In this document: one piece after another, positions 38,762-47,827 of the stretch
Layout of the letters: each line of letters begins with the position of its first letter
Numbering within the stretch: position 1 is the stretch's first letter
Assembly: GCF_018398395.1 (NCBI RefSeq)
Contig: NZ_JAHCBF010000002.1
Span: 124,001 to 188,000 of the forward strand
DNA length: 64,000 bases
Direction of reading: 5' to 3'
From: Croceicoccus gelatinilyticus
GTDB lineage: Bacteria; Pseudomonadota; Alphaproteobacteria; Sphingomonadales; Sphingomonadaceae
Notes under the pieces: generated by a model
What the model was told of the DNA's origin: nothing
Databases searched by the model: none
The model's input: only the letters and a program-made list of their open reading frames with translations
Translations under genes and position numbers: made by a program

Positions 38762-40318
38762 TCAATATCCGAGCAGCCCCGGCGCCAGTTTGCGCTGCGG
38801 GTCCATCGCGGACTTCACCGCGTCGACCAGTTCGCGCGCCGGTTCGTTCAGCCTGTCGCGATAGGGATAGGCACGGCCCAGCTGGAAATGGATCGCACCG
38901 AAGCTGTCGTATAGCGCGACCAGCTCGCCCTTCAGCTTGTCGACATAGGCGCGCGCTTCCGGGTTTGCCGGATATGTCGGCACCGTCGCGAGGTAATCGG
39001 CAGGCACGTTAGCCTTGTGATAGGCGGTCTGCTCGTCCGGCCAGTAGAGCGCGATTTCGTAGAGGAAACCGCTGGACCCGACTGTCGAGAACATGCCGCC
39101 GGCCCAGACGCCGTGCTTGTCCATCTCTGCCTTGCGTTCGGCGTAGAAGGCTTCCAGCGCGTCGTGGAATTCGGCAGCCTTGCCGTGCGGTAGGATCCCA
39201 TGCAGCGGGACCCAGCGTTCCCCCTGCGGACCGAGCACGTTGTAAAACGGTGCGAAGGGCATCGACCGGACGACAGCAGGAACGGTCGCCGCCATTTCAC
39301 TGCCGAGACCACTGACGAGTTCGCGCAGGCGGTGAAGCTTGGCCTTGCACTCACCGTCGTCGAACCCTTCGACGATATAGTGCGTCATGAAAGCCGAACG
39401 CGCGATCTGCCCGCGGGCGAGAAGCCCGGCGGCCATGACCTGTTTTGCGCCCGATACGAGCGAGGGGGAGCTACGCAGCACCGAAAGCGCCATCTTCAGC
39501 GCGCCGCCCGCACGGTCCTGCCGCGCGATCTGGCCCTGCGAAAGCGCAGCGTCGAGCGAGAAGTGCGATTCCTCGATCCGCTCGATCGCGATGCGGCGCA
39601 TCGATTCGTGCATCGTGGCAAAGTCGGGGAACGAGAACGAGATGACGCGGTGCGCCTCGCGCATGGCGATCAACGGCAGAGTGATGCGCGCCTTGACGCC
39701 CAGCATGCCACCGTCGCCCGTGAACAGGCCGGTGACGTCGGGGCCGCAATGGCGTGCGAACGGTGCTTCGCCGAATGCGCCCGAACCGGTGCGCAGCAAG
39801 GTGCCGTCTGCCCGCACGATATCGAACGCGAGCGCCGATTCAGCCGAAATGCCATAGGCGCCCGATCCGTGGCTGATCGAGTTCTGCGACATCGACCCGC
39901 CGATGGTCGCTTTCAGACCCGAAAACGGCCCGCGGAACGGCGTGCGCATCCCGTGCTTGGCCAGTTCCTCGGACAGCGCAGCCCAAGTGACACCGGCCTC
40001 GACCGTGACATAACCGTCCTTCACGTCGATCTCGACGATCCGGTTCAGGTTGCCGGTATCGATCAGGACGTGATCGGCCGAAACCGTATTGTAGGCATCG
40101 GTATAGGACGCCCCGCCCCCGCGCACAGTAAAGGACAGGCCCTTTTCCGCGGCCAGAGCGACGACTTTCTGCAGTTCCTCGACCGAAGCGGGCCGCACGA
40201 CTGCCGCGGGCAGTTCCTTGGCCCGATAGACGTCGGTCGCCCATGCGGTGACGTCTTCGCCAGACAGGGCATTGGGCGCGCCGACGATTGCGGCGAAGGC
40301 TTCGGCAAGGTTCGACAT
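38762..40318 (-). CDS. FAD-linked oxidase, PCMH/VAO type (copy 1)
   Basis: A 518-residue flavoprotein. The PCMH FAD-binding domain spans residues about 35-215 (FTVRGGGASYTDAYN; TIGGSMSQNSISHGSGAYG), followed by a substrate cap and the C-terminal FAD-oxidase domain (FGAIHFQLGRAYPY). Relatives include D-lactate dehydrogenases, glycolate oxidase GlcD and vanillyl-alcohol oxidase. It is the last gene of methyltransferase / small protein / oxidase, starting 7 bases after the small-protein stop. The partial gene at 63110 is its paralogue. The electron acceptor and substrate are unknown. Confidence 0.88.
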   Translation of the reverse strand: MSNLAEAFAAIVGAPNALSGEDVTAWATDVYRAKELPAAVVRPASVEELQKVVALAAEKGLSFTVRGGGASYTDAYNTVSADHVLIDTGNLNRIVEIDVKDGYVTVEAGVTWAALSEELAKHGMRTPFRGPFSGLKATIGGSMSQNSISHGSGAYGISAESALAFDIVRADGTLLRTGSGAFGEAPFARHCGPDVTGLFTGDGGMLGVKARITLPLIAMREAHRVISFSFPDFATMHESMRRIAIERIEESHFSLDAALSQGQIARQDRAGGALKMALSVLRSSPSLVSGAKQVMAAGLLARGQIARSAFMTHYIVEGFDDGECKAKLHRLRELVSGLGSEMAATVPAVVRSMPFAPFYNVLGPQGERWVPLHGILPHGKAAEFHDALEAFYAERKAEMDKHGVWAGGMFSTVGSSGFLYEIALYWPDEQTAYHKANVPADYLATVPTYPANPEARAYVDKLKGELVALYDSFGAIHFQLGRAYPYRDRLNEPARELVDAVKSAMDPQRKLAPGLLGY

Positions 40319-40325
40319 GATGGCC

Positions 40326-40664
40326 TCAGCCCTCCGCGATCGCGTCGATCGTGGCGAGATAGCCTTCGCGCGTTTCGCTGGCCGCGGCTTCGGCCGCTTC
40401 CTTGCGCACGAGGTAGAACATGCGGTTCAGCAGTTCCTGCCGCCGTGCCTCGCGCACTTCGAGCGCGGCATCGTCGAGTTCAAGCTGCGCGATTTCCGCA
40501 GCCGTATCGATGCCCTTGGCCTTCAGCACGCGGTGCGTGGAATCAAGCTCGTCGGCAAGGACGGACACTTCACCGGCCAGGACCATGATCATCGACATCA
40601 TCTGGTCCAGCGAGGGATCTTCATAGAACGAAGGGCGCTTGCCCTGTGCTTCACGCTTCATCAT
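40326..40664 (-). CDS. Small helical protein, new paralogous family (copy 1)
   Basis: A 112-residue, charged and probably all-helical protein. It shares with the 119-residue product of 60727-61086 the pattern GKRPxF..P..D...SMIM.LA.E..VL.D.LD...RV...GID, then L.LD.AAL..REA.R. No Cys or membrane helix, so not an iron-sulfur or membrane protein. Both copies stand next to a methyltransferase and a PCMH flavin oxidase, suggesting a subunit or adaptor. ATG 40664 and 40661 are adjacent. I do not recognise a named family. Confidence 0.8.
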   Translation of the reverse strand: MMKREAQGKRPSFYEDPSLDQMMSMIMVLAGEVSVLADELDSTHRVLKAKGIDTAAEIAQLELDDAALEVREARRQELLNRMFYLVRKEAAEAAASETREGYLATIDAIAEG

Positions 40665-40680
40665 GTCTCGTCTTTCGCCT

Positions 40681-41898
40681 TCAACCGGCTTTCTGCGCGA
40701 TAAGGACTTCCCAGCCGCCGCCGGGTGCGAATTCGCCTGCCGTAAAGTCACGATCGGCAACGCCGGAAGCGGTCTGTTCGTTGTAACCGCCCTGCGAGGC
40801 AGCGGCGAATTCCATCACCGCCATCGGCGCGGTATCGAACTTGATCGCATCGGCGGGGAAACCTGCGTCCTTGGCCAGCTTGATCTGGTCCAGATCGCGC
40901 ATCGCGCCCCAGAACGGCTCGTTGTTGTAGTACGTCTCGTTGTCGAGAATGAACTGCGTGAACGGGTCCATCAGGTCGAACGGCGGAAGATCGGCGTGGA
41001 TCATCAGCCCGCCCGGCTTCAACAGGCGATGGCATTCCTTGAAGATACGCGGCATCGCCTTGCCGCTGGTTTCGTGCAGCAGGATGTGGCTGACGACGAG
41101 GTCGAAGCTTTCATCCTCGAACGTGGTCTCTTCCGCGTTCATGACGCCGTAGTTGACGTCCAGACCCATCGCGCCTGCACGGGCGTGGGCATAGCGGATC
41201 ATCGGTTCGCCTACGTCGATGCCCCAGATTTCCGCGTCCGGGAACAGCTCCTTGTAGGGAAGCGTCGAGTGACCGACCGTGCACCCCATGTCGAGGATCC
41301 GCTTCGGCTTGAAGTCGGGCATGTTGCGCTTCAGGTAATTGCAGACCGAGCGTCCCATGTCGTCGTTGAACGGGCCGGTATAGCCCATCGAGTAGAGGTA
41401 CACGCCGCGATCGTAGAGCACGCCCAGTGACACGTCGTCGCCGGTCTCTTCGTCACCGCAATAGCCGCCCGGCATACAGTGGATGTCGAGCGCCGAGACA
41501 TAGCGCGGCGGCACGAAATCTTCGGGAACGACAAGCTGGCCAGCGTTCTTCGCCGACAGCTCCGACGCGCTCTTGTTTAAAAGCTCCTGCTCGCGCTCGA
41601 TCGAATCGATCACGCTATCCCAGAGCATTTCCTGGCTGATGCGGTTTACCGCCGCGTAGTGACGGAAATAGGGGTCGGTCACCATCGCCTTGCGAATGTC
41701 GTGGCGGTTGGCCGGAACCTTGCCGGTTTCCTTGGAATAGGACGGAGCGGCGCGGCCTTCAAAAATCGGGCCTAGGCCGGGCAGAAGACCCTTTTGCACA
41801 AAGTGCTTCAGGCTCTTGGCGAATTCCTGGCGCGATGCCTCCTGCGGCGTCGGCGTCGGCAGCATGTCGTGCCGGATCTGCTGGAAGGTGTTTAGCAT
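40681..41898 (-). CDS. Class I SAM-dependent methyltransferase with N-terminal extension (copy 1)
   Basis: A 405-residue protein. Residues about 1-185 are an extension of unknown type (QEFAKSLKHFVQKGLLPG; ALDIHCMPGGY). The Rossmann methyltransferase follows, with motif I RILDMGCTVGHST near residue 201, the motif II acid in WGIDVGEPMIRYAHAR, and VVSHILLHETSGKAMP later. ATG 41898 aligns with the start of its paralogue at 61899; ATG 41940 would add 14 residues. The small protein follows after 16 bases. The methyl acceptor is unknown. Confidence 0.87.
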   Translation of the reverse strand: MLNTFQQIRHDMLPTPTPQEASRQEFAKSLKHFVQKGLLPGLGPIFEGRAAPSYSKETGKVPANRHDIRKAMVTDPYFRHYAAVNRISQEMLWDSVIDSIEREQELLNKSASELSAKNAGQLVVPEDFVPPRYVSALDIHCMPGGYCGDEETGDDVSLGVLYDRGVYLYSMGYTGPFNDDMGRSVCNYLKRNMPDFKPKRILDMGCTVGHSTLPYKELFPDAEIWGIDVGEPMIRYAHARAGAMGLDVNYGVMNAEETTFEDESFDLVVSHILLHETSGKAMPRIFKECHRLLKPGGLMIHADLPPFDLMDPFTQFILDNETYYNNEPFWGAMRDLDQIKLAKDAGFPADAIKFDTAPMAVMEFAAASQGGYNEQTASGVADRDFTAGEFAPGGGWEVLIAQKAG

Positions 41899-41971
41899 GG
41901 TCAGAGTATCCTGAATCGTGTCTGGCAGAGCATAACTCACGAGCGCCCTGTGGCGCGAGCAGGCCCTGCAT

Positions 41972-41988
41972 TATCCGCATTGCGGAGA
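41972..41988. promoter_or_regulatory. Predicted IclR operator upstream of methyltransferase operon
   Basis: TATCCGC-ATT-GCGGAGA between the ALDH 2 stop and the methyltransferase start, 74 bp upstream of ATG 41898. Left arm is exact; right arm differs from GCGGAYA at one position. A separate operator here implies that the methyltransferase / small protein / oxidase operon has its own promoter. Confidence 0.7.
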
Positions 41989-42008
41989 GGCCCGGTGCGG
42001 CATGCGCG

Positions 42009-43511
42009 TCAAAGGACGGCGCACACCGTCTTCGTTTCAAGGTAGTTGTTGAGCGCCTCGATCCCGCTGTCACGGCCATAGCCCGACTGCTTCATGCCGC
42101 CGATGGGCAGCGAGGGATCGTACATCGAATGGCTGTTGATCCAGACCGTGCCGGCCTTGATCCGGCGCGACAGGCGGTGCGCGTTCGAAAGCGATTCCGT
42201 CCAGATGCCGGCGGCCAGGCCGTAGATGCTGTCATTAGCCGCAGCGACGACTTCCTCGACCTCATCGAATTTCTGCAGGGCAAGGACGGGTCCGAACACT
42301 TCCTCGCGCACGATGTCCATGTCGGCGGCAACGTCGGCAACCACGGTCGGGCTGATGAACGTGCCCGCAGGGCCGGTGCGCTGGCCGCCCGCGACGATGC
42401 TGGCGCCCTGTTTCGAGGCGCCTTCGATGAAACCGCCGACACGCTCTGCCTGCTTGGCCGAAACCAGTGGGCCCATCTGAGTCGCGGGATCGAGGCCGTG
42501 GCCCATCGACATGCCGCCGGCATATTGGGCCAGACCCTCCACCACGCGGTCATAGACCGATGAATGAACGTAGGCGCGCGATCCCGCGACGCAGACCTGC
42601 CCGGCGTTGAAGAAAATCGCGTTGGCCGCTCCCGGAATGGCAAGATCAAGATCGGCATCGCCCATGACGATGACCGGCGATTTACCGCCCAGTTCAAGGC
42701 TGACGCGCTTCAGGTTGCCCTTGGACGCATCAAGGATCGCACGGCCCGTCTGGGTGCTGCCGGTAAAGGCGACCTTGTCGACACCGGGGTGTGCGGCAAG
42801 CGCCGAACCGCATTCGGCCCCGCGTCCGGTCACGACATTGAGAACACCTGCGGGAAGCCCCGCCTCCTCGATAATCTCGGCAAGGCGCAGCGCCGATAGC
42901 GAGGTATCCTCGGCAGGCTTAAGCACGACGGCGCAACCTGCGGCAAAAGCGGGCGCGAGCTTCATCGCGGTGAGCACGATGGGCGAGTTCCACGGGACGA
43001 TGGCAGCCACGACACCCACCGCTTCACGATAAGTCCAGGCCTGCACTTCCTTGCCTTCGGGCTGGTAGGTGATTGACGGCGTGATCGTCTTGCCCTCGAT
43101 CGCCATCGCCTGCCCTGCAAAGAAGCGGAACTGCGAAATCGCGCCCGGAATTTCGGCCCAGCGCGCAACGTAAAGCGGCTTGCCCTGATCAAGCGATTCG
43201 AGCTCCGACAGTTCGTCGATGTTCGACTCGATCAGGTCGGCAATCTTCCAAAGGATAGCAGCGCGCGCAGCGGGCGTGGTCTCGGCCCAGAGCGGCTGTG
43301 CCTTGGCCGCAGCAGCAACGGCGGCATCGACGTCGGCGGCGCTGGCATCGGGAACGGTGGAAATCACATTGCCCGTTGCAGGGTCGATGGAATCGATCGT
43401 CCGGCCGCCTTCGGCACCGGTCCATTCCCCGCCGATCAGCATCTTCGCTTCACCGGCCCGGTCGAGCAGCGCCTTGACGGCTTCGGAGGTGGGTTGGGGG
43501 GCAATCTGCAT
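42009..43511 (-). CDS. Aldehyde dehydrogenase family protein (copy 2)
   Basis: A 500-residue ALDH. Catalytic Glu is in LELGGKSPVIVM and Cys in GQVCVAGSRAYV; cofactor motif FTGSTQTGR. It is clearly a different subfamily from copy 1 (similar layout, diverged sequence). ATG 43511 has AGGAA at 7 bases upstream and is preferred over the 43574 frame start. It is divergent from the DUF1330/FAD monooxygenase pair and shares the operator at 43649. Confidence 0.92.
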   Translation of the reverse strand: MQIAPQPTSEAVKALLDRAGEAKMLIGGEWTGAEGGRTIDSIDPATGNVISTVPDASAADVDAAVAAAAKAQPLWAETTPAARAAILWKIADLIESNIDELSELESLDQGKPLYVARWAEIPGAISQFRFFAGQAMAIEGKTITPSITYQPEGKEVQAWTYREAVGVVAAIVPWNSPIVLTAMKLAPAFAAGCAVVLKPAEDTSLSALRLAEIIEEAGLPAGVLNVVTGRGAECGSALAAHPGVDKVAFTGSTQTGRAILDASKGNLKRVSLELGGKSPVIVMGDADLDLAIPGAANAIFFNAGQVCVAGSRAYVHSSVYDRVVEGLAQYAGGMSMGHGLDPATQMGPLVSAKQAERVGGFIEGASKQGASIVAGGQRTGPAGTFISPTVVADVAADMDIVREEVFGPVLALQKFDEVEEVVAAANDSIYGLAAGIWTESLSNAHRLSRRIKAGTVWINSHSMYDPSLPIGGMKQSGYGRDSGIEALNNYLETKTVCAVL

Positions 43512-43648
43512 GATCGTTCCTGTCTCTCGTTTCGGTAGGACGGGGTTTTCCGCCCGGCCCGGGCGCGCCTGCACACCGGGCGGACGCTCGTTCCTTGCCG
43601 AACCTGTTTGCCACGCATGGCGCGCGCCGCCGCCGATGGTCCGCCGTT

Positions 43649-43665
43649 TCTCCGCAGCGCGGACA
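43649..43665. promoter_or_regulatory. Predicted IclR operator between ALDH 2 and DUF1330 genes
   Basis: TCTCCGC-AGC-GCGGACA. It lies 67 bp upstream of the DUF1330 start at 43733 and 138 bp from the ALDH 2 start. It differs from the consensus only at the second base of the left arm (C for A), so one site probably serves both directions. Confidence 0.65.
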
Positions 43666-43732
43666 CCGCGTTCATCGACGGGTTACGAGCGGCAAAGCTG
43701 GCTTATGCGAAAGGGGAATAACAGGAGTTGCC

Positions 43733-44020
43733 ATGCCCGCATATGTCGTAGCCACGGTCACGATCTCGGACCCGGAAAAGTTTGCCGCCTATGGCGCGGC
43801 GATCAAGGGACTTGCCGAGGAGTTCGGTGGTGCATCCGTCGTAAAGGGCGCGGTGGCCGAAATTCTCGAAGGTGACGTCGACCCGAACGAACGGGTTGTC
43901 GTAACGCGCTTTCCCGACGCGGAAAGCGCCCGCGCCTACCTGACATCGGACCGCTACCAGCATGGCAAGGACCTGCGTGAAGGCGCAGCGGATGCACGCA
44001 TCCGCCTGCTGATCGATTGA
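43733..44020 (+). CDS. DUF1330 family protein
   Basis: A 95-residue ferredoxin-like (dimeric alpha/beta barrel) protein, with the family pattern YVVATVTISDPEKFAAYGAA and RFPDAESARAYLTSDRYQ. Such proteins often stand beside aromatic-degradation enzymes without a proven role. An AGGAG sits 6-10 bases before ATG 43733; the longer open frame from 43595 overlaps the operator and is rejected. It precedes the second FAD monooxygenase by 20 bases, making a two-gene operon. Confidence 0.88.
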   Translation: MPAYVVATVTISDPEKFAAYGAAIKGLAEEFGGASVVKGAVAEILEGDVDPNERVVVTRFPDAESARAYLTSDRYQHGKDLREGAADARIRLLID

Positions 44021-44040
44021 GCGAACGGGGGTATTTGAAG

Positions 44041-45240
44041 ATGGCTTTTGACGACGTTCGTTCCGACGTTCTGATCGCTGGCGGCGGGCCGGTCGGCATG
44101 ACGCTGGCCTACTCGCTCGCGCTGAAGGGCATTTCTGTCCGCGTGATCGAAAATGCGCCGGGTTGCCTTGAAGACATGCGCGCCTCGACCTTCCATCCGC
44201 CGACGCTGGAAATGATGGAATCGCTCGGCCTGCTCGACGACCTGATGGCACAGGGCCTGAAGGCGCCGATCTACCAGTACGGCAATATCGGAACCGACAA
44301 GTTCTACAGTCTCGACATGACCGAGCTGGAGGACAAGACGCCCTATCCCTTCCGCATGCAGTGCGAGCAGTACAAGCTGACCCGCCTGATCGCGGCCAAG
44401 CTGGACGCGATGCCGAATGCCGAAGTGCTGTTCTCGCACCGCGTCGCAAATTTCGACGAAGGCGCCAACGGCGTACATGTCTCGGTCGAAGGGCCGTTCA
44501 ACATTCGCCTGTTCCACGCGGATTACCTCGTGGGCGCGGATGGCGGCAATTCCACCGTGCGCAAGTGGCTCAACGTCGGCTTCGACGGATTTACCTATCC
44601 CGAAAGCTTCCTGACGCTGTCCACCGACTACCCGATCGAAGAACACCTCCCATGGCTGCAGCAGGTCAACTACGTGACCGATCAGCCGAAATGGTGGGTG
44701 CTTTTGAAGGTGCCGGGCCTGTGGCGCGTGCTTGTCCCGCAGGATGCCGATGCATCTGATGCGGACGTCACCAGCGACGAACGCAAGGACGCGGTCTTTG
44801 CCGAACTGCTGGGCACGAACGAGAAGGTGCCGACCTATCACCGCACTTGCTACCGCGTGCACCAGCGCGTGGCCAAGACGTTCCGCCGCGGCCGCGTGAT
44901 GTTGGCCGGCGATGCGGCGCACCTCAACAACCCGCTGGGCGGTTTCGGCATGAATTCGGGCATCCACGATGCGATGAACCTGTCGGACAAGCTGTGCCAG
45001 ATCTATCTCGACAACGGCGATGCCGATGCCCTGCTGGACCGGTACGACCGCCAGCGCCGCACCATCACCCGCGAGTTCGTCCAGAAGCAGACCATCGCGA
45101 ACAAGCACGCGTTCGAAGACGCGGTCACCGCCCGCGAAGCTCAGATGGAAAAGCTGCTGCAGGATGCGGACGCTCGCCGCGAATACATGCTCGAACAGGC
45201 CATGTTCAAAAGCCTCGAGCGGGCCGAAGCCATCGACTAG
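44041..45240 (+). CDS. FAD-dependent aromatic monooxygenase (MhpA/phenol hydroxylase type)
   Basis: A 399-residue group A flavin monooxygenase. The N-terminal FAD motif is VLIAGGGPVGMTLAYSLALKG, the DG motif YLVGADGGNSTVRKWL and the C-terminal motif RVMLAGDAAHLNNPLGGFGMN. The type is that of phenol/3-(3-hydroxyphenyl)propionate hydroxylases, but it lacks the C-terminal thioredoxin-like domain of the longer members, so it is a short form. It would hydroxylate a phenolic ring with NAD(P)H. Together with the NicC-like enzyme the island has two successive ring hydroxylation capabilities. Confidence 0.9.
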   Translation: MAFDDVRSDVLIAGGGPVGMTLAYSLALKGISVRVIENAPGCLEDMRASTFHPPTLEMMESLGLLDDLMAQGLKAPIYQYGNIGTDKFYSLDMTELEDKTPYPFRMQCEQYKLTRLIAAKLDAMPNAEVLFSHRVANFDEGANGVHVSVEGPFNIRLFHADYLVGADGGNSTVRKWLNVGFDGFTYPESFLTLSTDYPIEEHLPWLQQVNYVTDQPKWWVLLKVPGLWRVLVPQDADASDADVTSDERKDAVFAELLGTNEKVPTYHRTCYRVHQRVAKTFRRGRVMLAGDAAHLNNPLGGFGMNSGIHDAMNLSDKLCQIYLDNGDADALLDRYDRQRRTITREFVQKQTIANKHAFEDAVTAREAQMEKLLQDADARREYMLEQAMFKSLERAEAID

Positions 45241-45262
45241 GCGCCGATCCCTCGCGCCTTAA

Positions 45263-45276
45263 GGCCCGGCCGGGCC
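45263..45276. terminator. Possible terminator hairpin after FAD monooxygenase 2
   Basis: GGCCC-GGCC-GGGCC forms a 5-bp all-GC stem with a 4-base loop, 22 bases after the monooxygenase stop and before the convergent iclR stop. Only a short T run (CTTTC) follows, so termination is plausible but not certain. Confidence 0.4.
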
Positions 45277-45322
45277 GCTTTCGTACCCTTCTACGATCGC
45301 GGTCCGGCCGGTTACTTTTTGC

Positions 45323-46129
45323 TTATTCCGCTGCCTCGAGCAGGTAGTCGTCCCCGCCCTCGCGAAGCTCTTCCGAGATCTGTTCGGCGCAGGTCTTGAG
45401 ATCGTCGATATAACGCTCGATCGCCTCGCCCTGCTTCATGGCGGCGGCGAAGTAGATCAGCGTCAGCGCCGCTTCGAACTTGCCATCGACGAAGATCGGA
45501 ACCGCGATCGACGACGTCTTGCCCGGCGTCAGGTTGTGCTGGCCCCAGCCGATCGCCGCGTAGCCTTCTTCGCGGATCTTGTTCAGCGTGTTGACCGAAA
45601 CATAGGCGGTCATCTCCTGCTCTTCCGGCGCACCGACGAGCGAGATCCAGCCCATGACCGAATCCAGTTCCTGCTGCGACATGTGCGCAAGGCAGACCCG
45701 GCCCGACGCGCAATCCATCAGGGGCAGGCGGAAGCCCGGATAATAGCGTTCGAAGGTCAGCGAGGTATCGGCGTGCGTAGAATCGCGCACCACCATCTGC
45801 GTCCCGACGCGAACCGTGACCGATACCGGCCAGCCGATCTTCTGGGTCAGTGCGCGAATGTGGCGGCGGGCAGTTTCGACCACGACGCTATCGGCCTGGA
45901 AGCCCTGCGAAAGCGACTGCACCAGCGCGGTCGGGCGATAGTACTTGCGGGCAGGTTCCTGTTCCAGCAAGCCTTCGTGGATCAGCGTCTGCACGATGCG
46001 GCAGGCCGTCGGGTAAGGCAGGTTGCCGCGCTTGGCGATCTGCATCATCGACAGCGATCCCAGCTGGTTGACTGCCTGCAATACGCCGATCGCCCTGCTG
46101 ACCGATCGAATGGGTACACCTCGTTCCAT
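45323..46129 (-). CDS. IclR family transcriptional regulator
   Basis: A 268-residue regulator and the only transcription factor in the island. The N-terminal winged helix-turn-helix is MMQIAKRGNLPYPTACRIVQTLIHEGLL (residues about 28-55); the C-terminal effector domain has the IclR core (PLMDCASGRVCLA; SSIAVPIFVDGKFEAALTLIYF). MhpR- and PcaR-like members act as activators of aromatic catabolism. A perfect palindrome 75 bp upstream of its start suggests autoregulation, and related sites precede all other operons. ATG 46129 is preceded by AGGA. Confidence 0.93.
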   Translation of the reverse strand: MERGVPIRSVSRAIGVLQAVNQLGSLSMMQIAKRGNLPYPTACRIVQTLIHEGLLEQEPARKYYRPTALVQSLSQGFQADSVVVETARRHIRALTQKIGWPVSVTVRVGTQMVVRDSTHADTSLTFERYYPGFRLPLMDCASGRVCLAHMSQQELDSVMGWISLVGAPEEQEMTAYVSVNTLNKIREEGYAAIGWGQHNLTPGKTSSIAVPIFVDGKFEAALTLIYFAAAMKQGEAIERYIDDLKTCAEQISEELREGGDDYLLEAAE

Positions 46130-46186
46130 ATGTCCGTCCTATGGCTGTGTTACACATCCGTGAACATGACTGTTCCGCTGTGCGAT

Positions 46187-46203
46187 CATCCGCCCTTCGG
46201 AAC
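46187..46203. promoter_or_regulatory. Second, weaker IclR operator in iclR promoter
   Basis: CATCCGC-CCT-TCGGAAC. Its centre is 20 bp from that of the perfect site at 46205-46225, about two helical turns, so the two could be bound cooperatively on one DNA face. It departs from the consensus at the first left base and the last two right bases. Confidence 0.4.
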
Positions 46204-46204
46204 A

Positions 46205-46225
46205 TTTATCCGCACTGCGGATAAA
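46205..46225. promoter_or_regulatory. Predicted IclR operator, perfect palindrome
   Basis: Arms TTTATCCGC and GCGGATAAA form a perfect 9-bp inverted repeat around the spacer ACT. It lies 75 bp upstream of the iclR start in the 285-bp divergent region before the hydratase operon. It is the best copy in the window and defines the consensus TATCCGC-N3-KCGGAYA. Confidence 0.85.
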
Positions 46226-46347
46226 AAGCGAGGGTCAAAAAGCCGATCGCACTGATCGCCTGTCGGGCACGACTGGCTCGATCGGAAATAATATACATAT
46301 ACTTTCAATGTCTTATAAAATTCAGGACATCGTTTCCGCCCTCTGAC

Positions 46348-46364
46348 TATCCGCGCGTCGGACA
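46348..46364. promoter_or_regulatory. Predicted IclR operator upstream of hydratase/lyase operon
   Basis: TATCCGC-GCG-TCGGACA, 51 bp upstream of the LeuC-like start at 46415. It matches all 14 defined consensus positions and has the same arms as the site at 38129, so both probably respond alike. Confidence 0.75.
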
Positions 46365-46414
46365 GGGCCGTCTGATTTGTCGCGAAAGCACCAAAGCTGC
46401 GCCATCGCAGGGTC

Positions 46415-47827
46415 ATGGGAGAGCAGACACCCTTCGAATCGCCCGGCGCCGCCACTCTGTATGAGCGTCTCTGGACCCGCCATGTCGTGGCAGGGGACCC
46501 GAACGGGCGCGCCCTGCTCTACATCGATCGCCACCTGCTGCACGAAGTCAGCACGCCGCAAAGCTTCGAACTGCTGCGCGCGAACGACCTGTCGGTCCGC
46601 CGCCCCGCAACGAACCTTGCCGTGCCCGACCATGCCGTGCCGACCCGCAATCGCGCGCTGCCCCTGCCTCCGGGGCTTGCCCGCGACCAGGTGGACCTGC
46701 TGCGCCGTAACTGCGGCGAATTCGGGATCGAACTGCTGGACCTCGATGATGTGCGGCAGGGTATCGTTCACGTCATTTCGCCCGAACAGGGTTTCACTCT
46801 TCCCGGCATCACGCTGGTCTGCGGTGACAGCCACACCGCCACCCACGGCGCTTTCGGGGCGCTGGCCTTCGGCATCGGTGCCAGCGAATGCGGCACCGTC
46901 ATGGCGGCCCAGTGCCTTTGGCAGACGCGGGCGAAGACGATGCAGGTCCGCTTTGACGGCAAGCTGGACGACAACGTCACGACCAAGGACCTGATCCTTG
47001 CCCTGATCGGCCAGATCGGGGCCGCTGGCGCAACCGGCTATGCCATCGAGTTTACCGGAGACGCCATCGCCAGCGCATCGATGGAAGCGCGGATGAGCCT
47101 GTGCAACATGGCGATCGAAGCCGGTTCACGCACAGGCCTGATCGCGCCCGATGACACAACTTTCGAATACCTCGCCGAACGCCCCCGCGCGCCCAAGGGC
47201 AAGGATTGGGATGCGGCCCTCGCCTATTGGAAGACGCTGAAAAGCGATGCGGGCGCGCATTTCGACAAGACGGTCGTGATCGACGCGTCGGAAATCGCGC
47301 CACACGTCAGTTGGGGCACCTCGCCCGATCAGGTTGCACCAATCGACACGGCCCTGCCCTCCCCCGCCGCCGGATCGCGCGACGCCAAGGCGCAGGATTA
47401 CATGGGTCTCGAACCCGGCAAGCCACTGCTCGGCACCCAAATCGATTTCGCTTTCATCGGAAGCTGCACCAACGGGCGGATCGAGGATCTGCGCAAGGCC
47501 GCTGGTATCGTGAAGGGCCACAAAGTCGCGCCGCACGTGCAGGCGATCGTCGTACCCGGATCGGGGCAGGTCAAGGCGCTGGCAGAAGCCGAAGGGCTGG
47601 ACCGCGTGTTTACCGAGGCAGGCTTCGAATGGCATTCGGCCGGCTGCTCGCTCTGCGTTGCGATGAACGGCGATACCGTGCCCACCGGCAAGCGCAGCGC
47701 ATCCACCAGCAACCGCAATTTCGAAGGGCGGCAGGGCCCCGGTGCCCGCACCCATCTTGCCAGCCCGGCCACGGTCGCGGCTTCTGCCATCGCCGGCCAT
47801 CTCGCGGACCCGAGAAAGACGTCATGA
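46415..47827 (+). CDS. LeuC-like aconitase-family hydratase, large subunit
   Basis: A 470-residue protein of the aconitase superfamily. The three [4Fe-4S] cysteines are present (Cys351 in GSCTNGR, Cys411 and Cys414 in [12 protein letters not shown]). The N-terminus ([19 protein letters not shown]) is that of proteobacterial isopropylmalate dehydratase. Because it lies in an IclR-regulated catabolic island beside a lyase, it is more likely a maleate, citraconate or dimethylmaleate hydratase (compare the LeuCD-related maleate hydratase HbzIJ and dimethylmaleate hydratase DmdAB) than leucine biosynthesis. The stop overlaps the LeuD-like start as ATGA. Confidence 0.88.
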   Translation: MGEQTPFESPGAATLYERLWTRHVVAGDPNGRALLYIDRHLLHEVSTPQSFELLRANDLSVRRPATNLAVPDHAVPTRNRALPLPPGLARDQVDLLRRNCGEFGIELLDLDDVRQGIVHVISPEQGFTLPGITLVCGDSHTATHGAFGALAFGIGASECGTVMAAQCLWQTRAKTMQVRFDGKLDDNVTTKDLILALIGQIGAAGATGYAIEFTGDAIASASMEARMSLCNMAIEAGSRTGLIAPDDTTFEYLAERPRAPKGKDWDAALAYWKTLKSDAGAHFDKTVVIDASEIAPHVSWGTSPDQVAPIDTALPSPAAGSRDAKAQDYMGLEPGKPLLGTQIDFAFIGSCTNGRIEDLRKAAGIVKGHKVAPHVQAIVVPGSGQVKALAEAEGLDRVFTEAGFEWHSAGCSLCVAMNGDTVPTGKRSASTSNRNFEGRQGPGARTHLASPATVAASAIAGHLADPRKTS

